Shown: positions 41,452-54,521, counted from the stretch's first letter. The stretch is 64,000 nt of DNA from Shewanella sp. Isolate11 (GCF_022398315.1 NZ_JAKEVF010000001.1:786644-850643), one strand, 5' to 3'. The notes: generated by a model from the letters alone, not told the origin. Program-made: numbers and translations.

Positions 41452-43668
41452 ATGGTATCGGTTAGAGAAGCACATTTTAATGATAAGGACTTTCAATTAA
41501 CTGAGTGGGTTAATCGATACCTTGACGACGCCGATGATGCGCAATCCTTGCTGGATTTAATGAAGCAGGTGGAAGCATTAGTTGCTAAAAATGAAGCCGG
41601 TAACCTCGATAAAGAGAGTTTATTAAGTCATCGTGCGCGCGAGATGATTGAGATTTTAGCGCCACTGAACATGGATATCGAAACCCTACAAGCGGCCGTT
41701 ATCTTCGTGGTTTTTGATGCCAAAGTAATCGATGCCGAGCAGGTTGAAACCTTATTCGGTGCCAAGCTAGCGACCTTAGTTAATAGTGTCGTAACCATGG
41801 ACGCTATCGGGGCGTTAAAGGTTAATGAGCAGAGCCGTAACGCCGAGCCGCAAATCGATAATATCAGACGCATGTTACTGGCCATGGTGGAAGATGTGCG
41901 CGCCGTGGTGATCAAGCTGGCCGAACGTATTTGCCTGCTTCGGGAAGTGAAAAATGCCGATGAAGAAACCCGTGTCCTACTGGCCCGTGAAATTGCCGAT
42001 ATCTATGCGCCTCTTGCCAACCGTTTAGGTATTGGTCAGCTCAAGTGGGAGCTGGAAGATATCTCATTTCGTTATCTGCATCCCACCACCTACAAAGAGA
42101 TTGCTAAACAGTTAGATGGTAAACGAGTCGATCGTGAGATCTATATCGACAATTTTGTCAATCAGCTGCAACAGCGTCTCGATGACGATCAAATTCGCGC
42201 CAAAGTTTACGGTAGACCTAAGCATATCTACAGCATCTGGAAAAAGATGCGTGGTAAAGACCTAAAGTTTGATGAACTTTTTGATGTGCGCGCTGTGCGT
42301 ATCGTCACCGAGCGACTACAAGATTGTTATGGCGCCTTAGGCGTGGTGCATACTCTGTGGCACCACATTCCCAAAGAGTTTGACGATTATGTCGCTAATC
42401 CCAAACCCAACGGTTATCAGTCGATTCATACCATAGTGGTGGGGCCTGAAGGTAAAACCGTTGAAATCCAAATTCGTACCGAACAGATGCATGAAGATGC
42501 CGAATTAGGTGTAGCGGCACACTGGAAGTATAAAGAGGGCACCACAGGCAAACAAAGCGGCTACGAAGAGAAGATTAACTGGCTGCGTAAAATTTTGCAG
42601 TGGCAGGAAGATGTGGCCGAGAGTGGTAATTTGGTCGACGAAGTACGCAGTCAGGTGTTTGAAGACCGAGTCTATGTGTTCACACCTAATGGCGATGTAG
42701 TTGACTTGCCGATGGGCTCCACCGTTTTGGATTTTGCCTATTATATTCATTCCCAAGTGGGTCACCGCTGCATTGGCGCCAAGGTAGATGGCCGTATCGT
42801 GCCCTTCACCTATCAGGTGGAAACCGGTGAACGGGTCGAGATCATCACCTCTAAACACCCAAATCCGAAGCGTGATTGGTTGAACCCTAACTTAGGTTAT
42901 GTGAAGGCGTCGAGAACCCGCTCGAAGATCCAACATTGGTTTAAGCAGCAAGACAGAGATAAGAATATTGTTGCCGGGCGTGAAATGCTCGAAGCGGAGC
43001 TATCTCGTAGCGGCTTAACCATTAAAGATGCCCACAGTGCGGTTGAGCGCTTTAACATGGTCGGTATGGATGATCTGTTGGCGGGCATTGGTGGTGGCGA
43101 TGTGCGTCTCAATCAGGTGGTTAATCACGTTCAGAGTCGGCTTCGCAATAATGAGGTGTCTGAAGAGGAAGTGCTTGAAGACTTGCTCAAGAAGCATCAG
43201 CCACGCAGTGATGCCAAGAGTAAAGGGCAGGTTGAGGTTAATGGTGTTGGTAACCTGATGAGCCATATTGCTAAGTGTTGCCAGCCTGTTCCAGGTGATG
43301 AAATTCTAGGTTTTATCACCAAAGGCCGCGGTATTTCTGTACACAGAGCCGATTGCGAGCAGGTGAAAGAGCTGATGCGAGTACAGCCTGAGCGTGGCGT
43401 TGATGTGGTTTGGGGGGAGAATTATTCCGGTGGTTACAAATTAAGAATTCGGGTGATTGCTAATGATCGTAGTGGTTTGCTCAGAGACCTTACTTCGGTA
43501 TTGGCGGCTGAAAAATCAAATGTATTTGCCATGAGTTCATCATCGGATATTAAAACCCAAACTGCGGCTATTGAGCTTGAACTTGAACTTTATAATCTTG
43601 AAGGTTTGTCGCGAGTGATCGCGAAATTATCACAGGTTGATGGTGTCATTGAGGCTAGAAGATTGTAA
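41452..43668 (+). CDS. relA: GTP pyrophosphokinase RelA (ppGpp synthetase I)
   Basis: RelA binds stalled ribosomes with uncharged tRNA and makes (p)ppGpp. The layout is complete in 738 residues. A pseudo-hydrolase region has HD-type residues lost (VVFDAKVIDAEQVETLF in place of the HD motif). The synthetase includes VYGRPKHIYSIWKKMRGK, FDELFDVRAVRIV and NPKPNGYQSIHTIVVGPEGK, then VEIQIRT. TGS (VYVFTPNGDVVDLPMGSTVL) follows, then a zinc-finger region (HIAKCCQPVPGDEI, with RADCEQV) and a C-terminal ACT/RRM (RVIANDRSGLLRDLTSVLAA). Loss of the HD pair means it synthesises but does not hydrolyse, so SpoT must be encoded elsewhere. AAGGACA lies about 11 nt upstream. A terminator follows at 43747-43779. 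Confidence 0.97.
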   Translation: MVSVREAHFNDKDFQLTEWVNRYLDDADDAQSLLDLMKQVEALVAKNEAGNLDKESLLSHRAREMIEILAPLNMDIETLQAAVIFVVFDAKVIDAEQVETLFGAKLATLVNSVVTMDAIGALKVNEQSRNAEPQIDNIRRMLLAMVEDVRAVVIKLAERICLLREVKNADEETRVLLAREIADIYAPLANRLGIGQLKWELEDISFRYLHPTTYKEIAKQLDGKRVDREIYIDNFVNQLQQRLDDDQIRAKVYGRPKHIYSIWKKMRGKDLKFDELFDVRAVRIVTERLQDCYGALGVVHTLWHHIPKEFDDYVANPKPNGYQSIHTIVVGPEGKTVEIQIRTEQMHEDAELGVAAHWKYKEGTTGKQSGYEEKINWLRKILQWQEDVAESGNLVDEVRSQVFEDRVYVFTPNGDVVDLPMGSTVLDFAYYIHSQVGHRCIGAKVDGRIVPFTYQVETGERVEIITSKHPNPKRDWLNPNLGYVKASRTRSKIQHWFKQQDRDKNIVAGREMLEAELSRSGLTIKDAHSAVERFNMVGMDDLLAGIGGGDVRLNQVVNHVQSRLRNNEVSEEEVLEDLLKKHQPRSDAKSKGQVEVNGVGNLMSHIAKCCQPVPGDEILGFITKGRGISVHRADCEQVKELMRVQPERGVDVVWGENYSGGYKLRIRVIANDRSGLLRDLTSVLAAEKSNVFAMSSSSDIKTQTAAIELELELYNLEGLSRVIAKLSQVDGVIEARRL

Positions 43669-43746
43669 TTTCAGCTAAGGCCAATAAGGTGTACTAGGTT
43701 AGTGACTTACCTATACCATATATAAAGATACCGTATATTTTAAAAA

Positions 43747-43779
43747 GGCGATTCAATTAGTTGAGTCGCCTTATCTTTT
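43747..43779 (+). terminator. Terminator after relA
   Basis: GGCGATTCAA pairs (one G-U) with TTGAGTCGCC around TTAG and is followed by TTATCTTTT, about 80 nt after the relA stop. mazG starts shortly after. Confidence 0.75.
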
Positions 43780-43790
43780 GAGAGAAGCAA

Positions 43791-44600
43791 ATGACTCAAT
43801 CCAATACTCCCAAGACTCACGATATTCAGCGTCTATTAGATATCATGGCGCAGCTACGAAATCCCAATTCGGGTTGTCCATGGGATTTAGCACAAGATTA
43901 TCAATCTATAGTGCCGTTTACCTTAGAAGAAGCCTATGAAGTGGCTGATACCATAGAGCGCTGTGCTTTCGATGAACTTCCTGGTGAATTAGGTGATCTA
44001 TTATTTCAGGTGGTGTTTTATTGTCAGCTTGGTAAAGAACAAGGCCGATTCGATTTTGCCAATGTGGTGGATAAAATTTGTCGTAAATTGACGGAACGTC
44101 ATCCGCATGTGTTTGCTGAGCCTGCACAAATTAGCAGTCAAGAGGTGAAACAAACTTGGGAGAGTATTAAAGCCTCAGAAAGAGCGGGGCGATCGTTAAC
44201 CTCAGTACTGGATGATATTCCGCTTAACTTACCGGCTTTGAGCCGTGCGGCGAAAATTCAGCGTCGCGTTGCGACTCAGGGATTTGACTGGAATGAGTTA
44301 GCGCCTGTGGTCGCGAAAGTGCATGAAGAAATCGATGAAGTGCTGGTGGAAGTGAATGCCGATGCACCCGATAAAAATAAAGTACAAGAAGAGATGGGTG
44401 ATTTATTGTTTGCAGTGGTTAATCTTGCGCGTCACATTGGTGTTGAGCCGGAGCAAGCGCTGCGACTGGCTAATGCTAAATTTGAGCGTCGCTTTCGGGG
44501 TGTCGAAGCCTTAGCGGCGGCTGCAGATAAGCAGATGGCTGAGCACACCTTAGCTGAGTTAGATAGTTATTGGGATAGAGTTAAACTAACGGAAAAGTGA
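43791..44600 (+). CDS. mazG: Nucleoside triphosphate pyrophosphohydrolase MazG
   Basis: MazG hydrolyses all NTPs to NMPs and pyrophosphate, and in E. coli lowers (p)ppGpp-linked stress. The protein has 269 residues with two MazG domains. The first has NPNSGCPWDLAQDYQSIVPF and EEAYEVADTIE with ELGDLLFQVVFYCQL (the EExxE and ExxD metal motifs). The second has KVHEEIDEVLVEV and EEMGDLLFAVVNLARHI. The relA-mazG order is conserved in enterics and supports a functional tie. The ribosome site GAGAGAAG lies before the ATG. No mazEF genes are present here. Confidence 0.95.
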   Translation: MTQSNTPKTHDIQRLLDIMAQLRNPNSGCPWDLAQDYQSIVPFTLEEAYEVADTIERCAFDELPGELGDLLFQVVFYCQLGKEQGRFDFANVVDKICRKLTERHPHVFAEPAQISSQEVKQTWESIKASERAGRSLTSVLDDIPLNLPALSRAAKIQRRVATQGFDWNELAPVVAKVHEEIDEVLVEVNADAPDKNKVQEEMGDLLFAVVNLARHIGVEPEQALRLANAKFERRFRGVEALAAAADKQMAEHTLAELDSYWDRVKLTEK

Positions 44601-44860
44601 GGCTCATTCTCTGTCTAGAGCCGAATGACTCTGTGTTGATATGAGTCAATGGGCTTGTATTGAAATGAGTTAGTGGCCTAGCGCTATTATTTTATATCAC
44701 CAGATTAACCTTGTTCTGATGCGTGATTTAATCGGGATATTCAGGCTACATACTGCTTGGCTGACATGTGTTGATAAATGGGACTCGCTTTTTAGGTGAA
44801 TAAAATAGTGCCAGCAGAGCCAAACTCGTTATAAATGGTAAAAATATATCGCTTAGTTGT
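44601..44860. other. Gene-free region upstream of pyrG
   Basis: These 260 bases hold no gene I can support. The pyrG promoter lies at the right end (44861-44889). A minus-strand open frame across this region has no ribosome site and I reject it. Confidence 0.45.
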
Positions 44861-44889
44861 TTGTCGAAGCTCAACTGCTTTGGTATAAT
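44861..44889 (+). promoter_or_regulatory. Strong sigma-70 promoter of pyrG
   Basis: TTGTCG (44861-44866), 17 bp, TATAAT (44884-44889) precede AACGCCCCGTCC. The -10 is perfect. Initiation near 44896 would leave a leader of about 55 nt before pyrG. Confidence 0.8.
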
Positions 44890-44891
44890 AA

Positions 44892-46589
<1,698 letters not shown>

Positions 46590-46600
46590 GCTAAAAATAT

Positions 46601-46635
46601 AAGCCGCCTCCGTGATTCGGAGGCGGCTTTTTTGT
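46601..46635 (+). terminator. Terminator after pyrG
   Basis: A perfect 12-bp stem AAGCCGCCTCCG / CGGAGGCGGCTT with loop TGATT is followed by a T run, 11 nt after the pyrG stop. Confidence 0.95.
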
Positions 46636-46670
46636 TTTAGATGATGTAAATTTAGTGATAAGAATTTTAG

Positions 46671-48017
<1,347 letters not shown>

Positions 48018-48039
48018 TTGCGAAATAATGCTTAATTTG

Positions 48040-48069
48040 TAAAAAGGCCGCCACTTGGTGGCCTTTTTT
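48040..48069 (+). terminator. Terminator after eno
   Basis: AAAAAGGCC and GGCCTTTTTT flank a short inner stem (CCA / TGG with one G-U) and a tight loop, 25 nt after the eno stop. Confidence 0.88.
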
Positions 48070-48116
48070 GTTGTAATATCAATCTAGATTTTTTAATAGA
48101 GACCAAGCCACTAAGG

Positions 48117-48416
48117 ATGAACCGTCTTCTTATTGCCATCATAGTCTTACTTTGCCTGCTTCAATATCGACTCTGGGTGGGCGAAAATAGTTTGCCTGAA
48201 TCTTTTCAAATCCAAGAGCAGATAAAGCTGCAAAGAGAGAGTAATGCCAAGCTGATCGAACGTAATCAAGTACTCAAAGAGGAGATCAATGATCTGCGTA
48301 GTGGTACCGAAGCACTCGAAGAACGTGCGCGTAACGAATTAGGCATGGTCAAAGAAGGGGAAACCTTTTTCCGTGTTGTCGGTGAGCCGCAACGTGAAGC
48401 GCATCTCAATCGTTGA
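48117..48416 (+). CDS. ftsB: Cell division protein FtsB
   Basis: FtsB is a single-pass inner-membrane protein of the FtsQLB subcomplex at the division septum. The N-terminal helix MNRLLIAIIVLLCLLQYRLW, then VGENSL, is followed by a periplasmic coiled coil (LKEEINDLRSGTEALEERAR) and the family-conserved ELGMVKEGETFFRVVGEP. Length is 99 residues. It begins the run ftsB-ispD-ispF-truD-surE-pcm-nlpD-rpoS, conserved across gammaproteobacteria. Confidence 0.94.
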   Translation: MNRLLIAIIVLLCLLQYRLWVGENSLPESFQIQEQIKLQRESNAKLIERNQVLKEEINDLRSGTEALEERARNELGMVKEGETFFRVVGEPQREAHLNR

Positions 48417-48475
48417 TCTTCAATATTTTGTGACCTGTTATGCAAGTCACAATTGCCTGACATGAGTTTTTATCA

Positions 48476-49195
48476 ATGAAGCCACTTATTGAGCATCTAA
48501 TTGCAATTGTTCCCGCCGCTGGGATTGGTAGTCGCATGGGCGCCGAACTTCCAAAGCAGTATTTGATGCTAAATCAGCAGCCTATTATCGGCCATACTCT
48601 CGATATACTGTTAAATCACCCACGGATCACGCAAGTGATCGTAGCCTTGCATCCTGAGGATTGCTATTTTGATGCCTTAACTCAGGCCAAGCATCCTAAA
48701 TTAACCCGCGTCACAGGCGGAAATGAGAGAGCTGATTCAGTGTTAGCGGGCCTGTCTCAACTGACTGAAGAGCAAAGTTGGGCCTTGGTACATGACGCCG
48801 CCAGACCTTGTTTACATTGCAGCGATATCGACAAACTGATTGAAACTGCCGAACAGCAAATGAGTCAGAACCGTGAGCCTCAAGGGGCTATTTTGGCGAT
48901 GCCTGTGCGCGATACCATGAAGCGGAGTGATCGCCATGGGGATATTGAGGAGACTGTATCTCGCGATAATCTGTGGCATGCGCTAACCCCGCAATTATTT
49001 CCAGCGAGCATTTTAAAAAACAATCTGACTAATGCCCTAGCCTTCAAGGTCAATATTACCGACGAAGCTTCGGCGATGGAATGGGCTGGGGCTAAGCCGC
49101 ATCTAGTCCCGGGTCGTGGCGATAATATTAAGGTGACTCATCCTGATGATTTGCGGCTTGCGGCGTTGTTTCTGTCTCAAGAGGATTTTAGTTGA
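48476..49195 (+). CDS. ispD: 2-C-methyl-D-erythritol 4-phosphate cytidylyltransferase IspD
   Basis: IspD joins CTP and MEP in the MEP isoprenoid pathway. AIVPAAGIGSRMGAELPKQY, then LMLNQQPIIGHTLDI, is the nucleotide-binding signature with the catalytic Arg and Lys. WALVHDAARPCL binds the sugar phosphate, and VRDTMKRSDRHGDIEETVSR with FKVNITDEASAMEWAG completes the site. It has 239 residues. Its product feeds IspF, encoded next. PyrG just upstream supplies CTP, though this is only a suggestive neighbourhood. Confidence 0.97.
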   Translation: MKPLIEHLIAIVPAAGIGSRMGAELPKQYLMLNQQPIIGHTLDILLNHPRITQVIVALHPEDCYFDALTQAKHPKLTRVTGGNERADSVLAGLSQLTEEQSWALVHDAARPCLHCSDIDKLIETAEQQMSQNREPQGAILAMPVRDTMKRSDRHGDIEETVSRDNLWHALTPQLFPASILKNNLTNALAFKVNITDEASAMEWAGAKPHLVPGRGDNIKVTHPDDLRLAALFLSQEDFS

Positions 49196-49324
49196 AGTCA
49201 TATTTTTGCTAAACGACGATAAAGTGAGAGCAGTGCATCAAACGATAAACGGTTCAATTGAGTTGGGTTCAGTGTTCATATTTAAGCTGAATCAGAGCAA
49301 TAAAAATAAAAGATAGGTAATGAA

Positions 49325-49816
49325 ATGAATATTCGTATTGGTCACGGTTTTGATGTACACAAGTTTGGCGGTGAATTGCCTTTGATACTCGGTGGAGTGG
49401 AAGTGCCATATGAAACAGGCCTAATTGCCCATTCCGATGGTGATGTGGTGTTACACGCGATCTCCGATGCGATTCTTGGTGCTATGGCTTTAGGTGATAT
49501 TGGCAAGCATTTTCCCGATACTGATGCTGAATTTAAAGGCGCTGATAGTCGAGTGTTACTGCGTCATTGTTATCAACTCGCCTTGGATAAAGGTTACTGT
49601 TTAGGTAATTTGGATGTCACTGTGATTGCTCAGGCGCCGAAAATGCTGCCGCATATTGAGGCGATCCGCTTGTGCATAGCCGAAGACCTGGTAAGTCCTG
49701 TCGATAATATCAACGTCAAGGCTACGACTACAGAGAAATTAGGATTTACGGGGCGTAAAGAGGGCATTGCTGTCGAAGCTGTAGTCTTAATGGCTCAAAT
49801 AAATGACCCCAATTAA
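49325..49816 (+). CDS. ispF: 2-C-methyl-D-erythritol 2,4-cyclodiphosphate synthase IspF
   Basis: IspF cyclises the diphosphocytidyl-MEP-phosphate to the cyclic diphosphate with release of [23 protein letters not shown] holds the zinc ligands (Asp-X-His). [20 protein letters not shown] adds the third His and metal-binding Asp. [20 protein letters not shown] binds CDP. Length 163 residues. A gap of about 130 bp separates it from ispD, but both are on the same strand. Confidence 0.97.
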   Translation: MNIRIGHGFDVHKFGGELPLILGGVEVPYETGLIAHSDGDVVLHAISDAILGAMALGDIGKHFPDTDAEFKGADSRVLLRHCYQLALDKGYCLGNLDVTVIAQAPKMLPHIEAIRLCIAEDLVSPVDNINVKATTTEKLGFTGRKEGIAVEAVVLMAQINDPN

Positions 49817-49854
49817 TAACCAAAGTTAATCAACCAAATTAAATTAATAGACAA

Positions 49855-50925
49855 GTGAAGTTTATGAGTTCCCTACATTATTTACATGGTCAGCCATTAT
49901 CGACTGCCGATTTACGTACTCACAATAGTGATTTTATGGTCGATGAGATCTTACCTTTTATGCCTACGGGCGAAGGTGAGCATCATATGCTGCACATTCG
50001 TAAAGAGGGGCTCAACACGGCAGATGTCGCCAGAATGATCTCCAGTTTTGCCAGTGTTCATCCTAAAGAGGTGACCTTTGCAGGCCAAAAAGATAAGAAC
50101 GCAATCACAACTCAATGGTTTGGGGTGCGAATTCCGGGCAAAGAGACACCGGATTGGCAAGCGCTGAATACTGAGCAATTAACTCTACTCAGCAGTAGCC
50201 GTCACAGTAAAAAGCTGCGTACGGGAGCATTAGCGGGCAATCGATTTACCCTGACATTGCGAGCCGTTTCTAATGTGGAAGATTTGCTTAAGCGAATTGC
50301 TTTAGTACAGCAAACTGGCGTGCCCAACTATTTTGGCGAACAACGTTTCGGCCATGATGGTAAGAATTTGATCTTTGGTCGACAAATGCTCGCAGGTAAG
50401 AAAGTAAAAGATCGCAATAAACGCAGCATGTATTTATCTGCAGTACGTTCATACTTATTTAACCAAGTGGTCTCAGCCCGTCTAGCTCAATACGGCACTC
50501 AGGTATTGGATGGCGATTGTGTCATGCTCAGTGGTAGTAAGAGCTATTTTGTTGCTAATCCTTGGGATGAAGCCTTACATTCACGTTTACAGCAAAAAGA
50601 TATTCAACTCTCTGCCCCCTTGTGGGGGCGAGGACAAGCTTTGTCACAAGGGGATGCGCTTGAATTTGAATCACAGGTTATTGAGCCATTTAGTGAAGAC
50701 TGTTCAGGTTTAGAGCAAGCGGGATTGAACCAAGAAAGGCGTACACTATTACTAGAACCGCAACATTTAAGTTATGAAGTTAATGCTGATACTCTGGTGT
50801 TAAAATTTGCCTTGCCAGCGGGGTGCTTCGCTACATCGGTACTTCGAGAGCTAGTCAATTATGAAGATGTTAATGAACGTGAATTTAAACAAAGACGTCT
50901 AGCGAATAGCGAACAAAACCAATGA
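49855..50925 (+). CDS. truD: tRNA pseudouridine(13) synthase TruD
   Basis: TruD forms pseudouridine at position 13 of tRNA-Glu. The catalytic Asp lies in [35 protein letters not shown] and the TRUD-specific insertion with [11 protein letters not shown] are present. The reading frame has 356 residues from GTG at 49855. An ATG three codons in (49864) gives [10 protein letters not shown] and may be the real start. It overlaps surE by 4 nt (ATGA). Confidence 0.94.
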   Translation: MKFMSSLHYLHGQPLSTADLRTHNSDFMVDEILPFMPTGEGEHHMLHIRKEGLNTADVARMISSFASVHPKEVTFAGQKDKNAITTQWFGVRIPGKETPDWQALNTEQLTLLSSSRHSKKLRTGALAGNRFTLTLRAVSNVEDLLKRIALVQQTGVPNYFGEQRFGHDGKNLIFGRQMLAGKKVKDRNKRSMYLSAVRSYLFNQVVSARLAQYGTQVLDGDCVMLSGSKSYFVANPWDEALHSRLQQKDIQLSAPLWGRGQALSQGDALEFESQVIEPFSEDCSGLEQAGLNQERRTLLLEPQHLSYEVNADTLVLKFALPAGCFATSVLRELVNYEDVNEREFKQRRLANSEQNQ

Positions 50926-51671
50926 TTAATATCTTAGTGAGTAATGATGATGGGGTTTCGGCTCCTGGAATAGCCGCATTATCAGAGGCGTTATCACAAT
51001 ATTATCAAGTGAAAACGGTTGGGCCTGATCGTAATTGCTCGGGTGCCAGTAATTCATTAACCTTGACTAACCCTTTGCGAATTAATAAGTTAGATAATGG
51101 TTATATTTCAGTCAGTGGTACACCGACTGATTGTGTGCATCTGGCAATACGTGAACTTTACCAACAAGAGCCGGATATTGTGGTATCAGGCATTAATGCT
51201 GGCGCCAATATGGGTGATGACACACTGTATTCGGGAACCGTCGCCGCGGCAATGGAAGGGCGTTTTTTAGGCCTGCCTGCGATTGCGATATCACTGGTGG
51301 GCCGTGAGCTCAAGCATTATGAAACGGCTGCACACTTTGCTTGTAAGATAGTTGCTGGATTGGTCAAGAAGCCAATAGCACATGATCAGATATTAAACGT
51401 TAACGTACCGGATCTACCGCTGGCGGAGATCAAAGGCATTAAAGTGACTCGTCTTGGGGCAAGACACAAGGCTGAAGGCATGGTGCGAACTCAAGATCCG
51501 GCAGGTAGAGAGATTTTCTGGCTCGGCCCACCGGGTGATGAACAAGATGCCAGTGAAGGGACAGACTTTCATGCGGTCGCTAATGGTTATGTGTCGGTGA
51601 CACCGCTAACCGTCGATTTGACTGCATATGAACAGCTTTCAACAATGAAACAATGGATTGAACACCTATGA
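50922..51671 (+). CDS. surE: 5'/3'-nucleotidase SurE
   Basis: SurE is a survival-protein nucleotidase with polyphosphate-trimming activity, needing divalent metal. [20 protein letters not shown] carries the metal-binding Asp-Asp. [30 protein letters not shown] and [20 protein letters not shown], then VAAAMEG, complete the active site. Length 249 residues. Its ATG overlaps truD and its stop overlaps the pcm start, so translation is coupled along truD-surE-pcm. Confidence 0.97.
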   Translation: MINILVSNDDGVSAPGIAALSEALSQYYQVKTVGPDRNCSGASNSLTLTNPLRINKLDNGYISVSGTPTDCVHLAIRELYQQEPDIVVSGINAGANMGDDTLYSGTVAAAMEGRFLGLPAIAISLVGRELKHYETAAHFACKIVAGLVKKPIAHDQILNVNVPDLPLAEIKGIKVTRLGARHKAEGMVRTQDPAGREIFWLGPPGDEQDASEGTDFHAVANGYVSVTPLTVDLTAYEQLSTMKQWIEHL

Positions 51672-52303
51672 ATGGCGTTGCCACAAGATCAGCATTGAAT
51701 TTAGCTAATCATCTAAAAACGGCAGGGATCCGTAATGAAGATGTGCTTTCGGCGGTTGCCAAAACGCCAAGGGAGCTTTTTCTCGATGCCGCATTGGGGC
51801 ATAAAGCTTATGAGAATACCGCATTACCTATAGGTCAGGGACAGACTATATCTCAGCCCTATATAGTGGCGAGAATGACGGAACTGCTACTTGAAAAAGC
51901 CCCTAAGAAAGTACTAGAGATTGGCACAGGCTCGGGATATCAAGCTGCTATCTTGGCGCAGCTAGTTGATCAGCTTTGTACTGTTGAGCGGATTAAAAGT
52001 TTGCAAATACAAGCCAGGCAACGCCTGAAAAGACTCGACCTACATAATGTGTCATTTAAATATGGTGATGGTTGGCAAGGTTGGCTTAATAAAGGTCCTT
52101 TCGATGCCATTATGGTGACCGCTGCTGCGAGCAGCGTGCCGCAAGCTTTATTGGAACAGCTTGCCACCAATGGCGTGCTGATCATTCCTGTGGGAGAGGC
52201 GGTACAACAACTGCTTCGTGTAACTCGCACAGAATCTAGTTATCACACCGAAACCATCGAAATGGTGAAATTTGTCCCTTTAGTTAATGGTGAACTCGCT
52301 TGA
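51668..52303 (+). CDS. pcm: Protein-L-isoaspartate O-methyltransferase Pcm
   Basis: Pcm repairs isoaspartyl residues in aged proteins using SAM, supporting stationary-phase survival. [20 protein letters not shown] is the PIMT signature and [18 protein letters not shown] the SAM motif. It has 211 residues. [20 protein letters not shown] and GVLIIPVGE follow. It overlaps surE by 4 nt, and the nlpD frame starts just downstream. The cluster links protein repair with rpoS. Confidence 0.97.
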   Translation: MNGVATRSALNLANHLKTAGIRNEDVLSAVAKTPRELFLDAALGHKAYENTALPIGQGQTISQPYIVARMTELLLEKAPKKVLEIGTGSGYQAAILAQLVDQLCTVERIKSLQIQARQRLKRLDLHNVSFKYGDGWQGWLNKGPFDAIMVTAAASSVPQALLEQLATNGVLIIPVGEAVQQLLRVTRTESSYHTETIEMVKFVPLVNGELA

Positions 52304-52322
52304 TGTTGCCTGCGGGTTTAAT

Positions 52323-53285
52323 ATGGTTGATCAGTTAAATAGTAGTGCCGCATCCAATCTTACAATAGGCTATCAGCTTAAGTTGAGAAACCGCTTGTCA
52401 CGTGTAGTGATGCTGCTTATTGGTGTACTTATATCTGGCTGTAGTTTTCAAGCACAAACGCCAGCGCCTGTCGTCAGCCTCAATAGTCCGGTAAAAAAAA
52501 CCTATCATAGAGGTGGTCTTACCTCCGAGCAATATAAAGTAAGAAAAGGTGATACTTTATACTCTATTTCATGGGCAGCTAATAAAGATTTCGTTGATAT
52601 CGCTAACAATAATGGCTTAAAACAGCCATATACCATCTATCCTGGACAAGTCTTGAATCTAAACTTTTCAAAGTCTAAGTCGAATAGACAAAAGACTGAT
52701 TTGTCGAAAAAAAATCAAACTAAAGTTGCAACAAAAAATACCAATAATGTTAAAAAACAATTGGTTAAATCAACTTCTTCCGCAGCGACAGAAAATACCA
52801 TAGTGGCGAAAAAATCGCTTGATCAGTACAAAAAACCTGCGTACTCTGAAACAACTAGTCAACAAAATATTAACGAGGTTATCCACAAGCCTCATTCGGT
52901 GTTGCCGAATAAAGTTTATAAATGGCATTGGCCCGTTAAAGGCAAGTTGATTAGCCGTTTCTCTGCCAACGAGCAGGGTAATAAAGGGATTAAGATTGCG
53001 GGATCTCGTGGCGATCGCATTAAGGCTGCTGCCGATGGACGTGTAGTGTATGCCGGAAACGCGCTTCGTGGTTACGGAAATTTGGTGATTATTAAGCATA
53101 GCGATGACTACTTAAGCGCTTATGCTCACGCCGATAAAATCTTGGTCAAGGAAAAACAATTTGTGACGGCTGGACAGACTGTCGCAAGTATGGGAAACAC
53201 GGGTACCAATCAAGTGATGCTGCATTTTGAGATTCGGTATCATGGCAAATCCGTCGACCCGCTTAAATATTTACCTAAAACATAA
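52323..53285 (+). CDS. nlpD: Lipoprotein NlpD (LysM + LytM-like activator)
   Basis: NlpD is an outer-membrane lipoprotein that activates the amidase AmiC at division. A transmembrane-like signal ends at LLIGVLISGC (lipobox Cys). The LysM domain is EQYKVRKGDTLYSISWAANK. A Lys/Asn-rich linker follows, then a LytM/M23 domain (WPVKGKLISRFSANEQGNKG, VVYAGNALRGYGNLVIIKHS, AYAHADKILV, VMLHFEIRYHGKSVDPLKYL). The metal His of active M23 enzymes is replaced (NKGIKIAGS), so it is a non-enzymatic activator, as in E. coli. The start is uncertain. I use the ATG at 52323, though an upstream one at 52287 overlaps pcm. The main rpoS promoter of E. coli lies within nlpD, and the same is plausible here. Confidence 0.92.
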   Translation: MVDQLNSSAASNLTIGYQLKLRNRLSRVVMLLIGVLISGCSFQAQTPAPVVSLNSPVKKTYHRGGLTSEQYKVRKGDTLYSISWAANKDFVDIANNNGLKQPYTIYPGQVLNLNFSKSKSNRQKTDLSKKNQTKVATKNTNNVKKQLVKSTSSAATENTIVAKKSLDQYKKPAYSETTSQQNINEVIHKPHSVLPNKVYKWHWPVKGKLISRFSANEQGNKGIKIAGSRGDRIKAAADGRVVYAGNALRGYGNLVIIKHSDDYLSAYAHADKILVKEKQFVTAGQTVASMGNTGTNQVMLHFEIRYHGKSVDPLKYLPKT

Positions 53286-53362
53286 TTTTTTTAGGTGCCG
53301 TTTTGGCAATTGGAGGATAGAAGAGTGCAGTAAATAGTGAGTACAATTTGGGAGAGATTATT

Positions 53363-54337
53363 ATGGGTCGAACAAAATCAACCGCAGTTGCGGAGCCCTT
53401 AGTTGACTTGTCAAAGGATGAGTTAAATAGTTCAACAACTAATAGCAAGGAAATTGCTAAAGAGGCTGAATTAGATCAGCAAGTACAAGATGATTTACAA
53501 AAGAATCTTGATGCCACTCAGTTATACCTGAGTGAAATTGGGTTTTCCCCCCTATTGAGTGCGGAAGAAGAGGTCTATTTTTCACGTAAATCCTTAAAAG
53601 GTTGTGGAAAGTCCAGAAACCGTATGATTGAGAGCAATCTCAGACTCGTCGTTAAAATCGCTCGTCGTTACAATAATCGTGGTTTAGCATTACTTGACCT
53701 TATCGAAGAAGGTAACTTAGGCCTGATCCGAGCAGTGGAAAAATTTGATCCTGAGCGTGGTTTTAGATTCTCAACTTATGCGACTTGGTGGATAAGACAG
53801 ACCATAGAGCGGGCGATAATGAACCAAACTCGCACCATTCGCTTACCTATTCATGTGGTTAAAGAACTAAACGTTTATCTTCGTACCGCTCGAGAGCTCG
53901 CGCATAAGCTCGATCATGAACCTACGGCTGAAGAGATTGCTGAACAGTTAGATCTGCCTAGCAGCGATGTGAGTCGTATGCTGAAACTAAATGAACGTAT
54001 TACTTCTGTGGATACGCCATTAGGTGGCGATAACGACAAAGCGTTACTGGATGTGTTGGCTGACGATGATTGCGTAGGACCTGACTACAAGGTACAAGAC
54101 GAAGATATGTCCAAGTCAGTGGTGCGTTGGTTAGATGAGCTTAATAGTAAGCAACGCGAAGTGTTAGCGCGTCGATTTGGTTTATTGGGTTATGAGCCAT
54201 CTACTTTAGAAAATGTAGGTAAGGAGATAGGGTTAACTCGAGAGCGCGTACGCCAGATCCAAGTTGAAGCCTTGAAGCGTCTGAAAGATTTATTGGGTGC
54301 TCAAGGACTGTCGGTTGAAGCGATTTTTAGAGTCTAA
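53363..54337 (+). CDS. rpoS: RNA polymerase sigma factor RpoS (sigma-38)
   Basis: RpoS directs stationary-phase and stress transcription. The protein has 324 residues. Region 1.2 is [20 protein letters not shown]. Region 2 contains [40 protein letters not shown] and [19 protein letters not shown] (promoter melting and -10 binding). Region 3 has [20 protein letters not shown]. Region 4 has [20 protein letters not shown], then [15 protein letters not shown] (-35 binding). GGGAGA precedes the ATG at 53363. An in-frame start at 53348 would add five residues. The gene ends the conserved surE-pcm-nlpD-rpoS block. It is followed by a terminator about 150 nt downstream. Confidence 0.98.
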   Translation: MGRTKSTAVAEPLVDLSKDELNSSTTNSKEIAKEAELDQQVQDDLQKNLDATQLYLSEIGFSPLLSAEEEVYFSRKSLKGCGKSRNRMIESNLRLVVKIARRYNNRGLALLDLIEEGNLGLIRAVEKFDPERGFRFSTYATWWIRQTIERAIMNQTRTIRLPIHVVKELNVYLRTARELAHKLDHEPTAEEIAEQLDLPSSDVSRMLKLNERITSVDTPLGGDNDKALLDVLADDDCVGPDYKVQDEDMSKSVVRWLDELNSKQREVLARRFGLLGYEPSTLENVGKEIGLTRERVRQIQVEALKRLKDLLGAQGLSVEAIFRV

Positions 54338-54489
54338 CTTTGTTTAAAAAAGTAGTTTGAGGCGCAGGTTTAGTTTGATTTTTTTAGATATTTTTTAATA
54401 GCCTACCTCAATATGAAAGATTAAAAAGCGCAGATAAAGGCTCATGCTAATCGTTTTAAGTCATTGAACGATTCTCAGATGGCTTCATA

Positions 54490-54521
54490 ATCGGTCTCAA
54501 CAGTGTTGAGACCGATTTTTT
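54490..54521 (+). terminator. Terminator after rpoS
   Basis: A perfect 12-bp stem ATCGGTCTCAAC / GTTGAGACCGAT with loop AGT is followed by TTTTT, 153 nt after the rpoS stop. The spacer is AT-rich with no gene I can support, leaving rpoS with an unusually long 3' untranslated region. Confidence 0.9.

Noticed and set aside
41308..41496. Minus-strand 62-residue frame over the rlmD-relA gap
   Set aside because: It overlaps the start of relA, has no ribosome site and encodes a low-quality sequence.
42505..42858. 117-residue minus-strand frame within relA
   Set aside because: Shadow of the relA coding sequence, which has all expected domains on the plus strand.
52323..53285. Active M23 endopeptidase for NlpD
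   Set aside because: The metal-binding His of the first motif is replaced (NKGIKIAGS), so enzymatic activity is unlikely.
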